From DATDFB01 sp036522835 (GTDB taxonomy: Bacteria; Acidobacteriota; Thermoanaerobaculia; Gp7-AA8): 15,518 nt of DNA. The translations under genes were made by a program, and so were the position numbers. The DNA lies in NCBI GenBank assembly GCA_036522835.1, contig DATDFB010000183.1, forward strand, positions 1 through 15,518. Reading direction: 5' to 3'. The notes under the pieces were generated by a model. It was given only the letters and a program-made list of their open reading frames with translations. It was not told the DNA's origin and did not search any database. Positions within the stretch are counted from its first letter, which is position 1. Every line of letters begins with the position of its first letter. Positions 15,485 through 15,518 of this stretch are shown piece after piece.

Positions 15485-15518
15485 GGGCGGGGGGCGGGCG
15501 GGGGTGCCGCGGCGGCGG

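Overview
This is a high-GC bacterial chromosomal segment (roughly two-thirds G+C by eye). It carries housekeeping genes: replicative helicase, two extracytoplasmic prolyl isomerases, a TCA-cycle dehydrogenase, a complete threonine operon and two serine tRNAs. I see no transposase, integrase, phage gene or CRISPR array. The gene styles would suit a soil or sediment Gram-negative-type lineage such as Acidobacteriota: a fused AhbA-AhbB siroheme decarboxylase, a fused aspartokinase-homoserine dehydrogenase with a short zinc-ribbon threonine synthase, a KGG stress protein, and TTG starts. That placement is inference; no marker here fixes the phylum.

Layout. A 5'-truncated small membrane protein (3-407, +) converges on dnaB (462-1856, -). 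A divergent intergenic region (1857-2083) holds candidate promoters for dnaB and for a secreted parvulin-type isomerase (2084-3064, +). The parvulin overlaps tail to tail with an eight-helix membrane protein (3057-3893, -). Everything from there to the right edge lies on the minus strand, so it is transcribed right to left. In transcription order: a proline-rich hypothetical protein at the edge; tRNA-Ser(UGA); a secreted TPR-like protein; thrA-thrB-thrC with a 117-bp nested palindrome between thrA and thrB; tRNA-Ser(GCU); a KGG stress protein; a cyclophilin lipoprotein, a sugar-kinase-like APH enzyme and an NAD-type isocitrate dehydrogenase in one overlapping cluster; a G/C-rich inverted repeat; a DUF309 protein; the AhbAB fusion; and the membrane protein.

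How the genes work together. ThrA (steps 1 and 3 from aspartate), ThrB and ThrC supply most of the aspartate-to-threonine route; aspartate-semialdehyde dehydrogenase is absent from the window. The cyclophilin, the kinase and the isocitrate dehydrogenase are probably translationally coupled (4-nt and 35-nt overlaps) although their functions look unrelated. AhbAB implies siroheme-dependent heme synthesis or a related tetrapyrrole route, but no partner gene is present here.

Most notable non-gene signals: the nested palindrome inside the thr operon; a 90-bp patch of about 34% GC exactly over the catalytic loop of the kinase; the inverted repeat at 5345-5432; and a 9-base motif TACAATCCG at likely -10 positions of both dnaB and ahbAB. 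I did not find a clear previously undescribed multi-gene system; the region reads mainly as core genome with some unusual local features.
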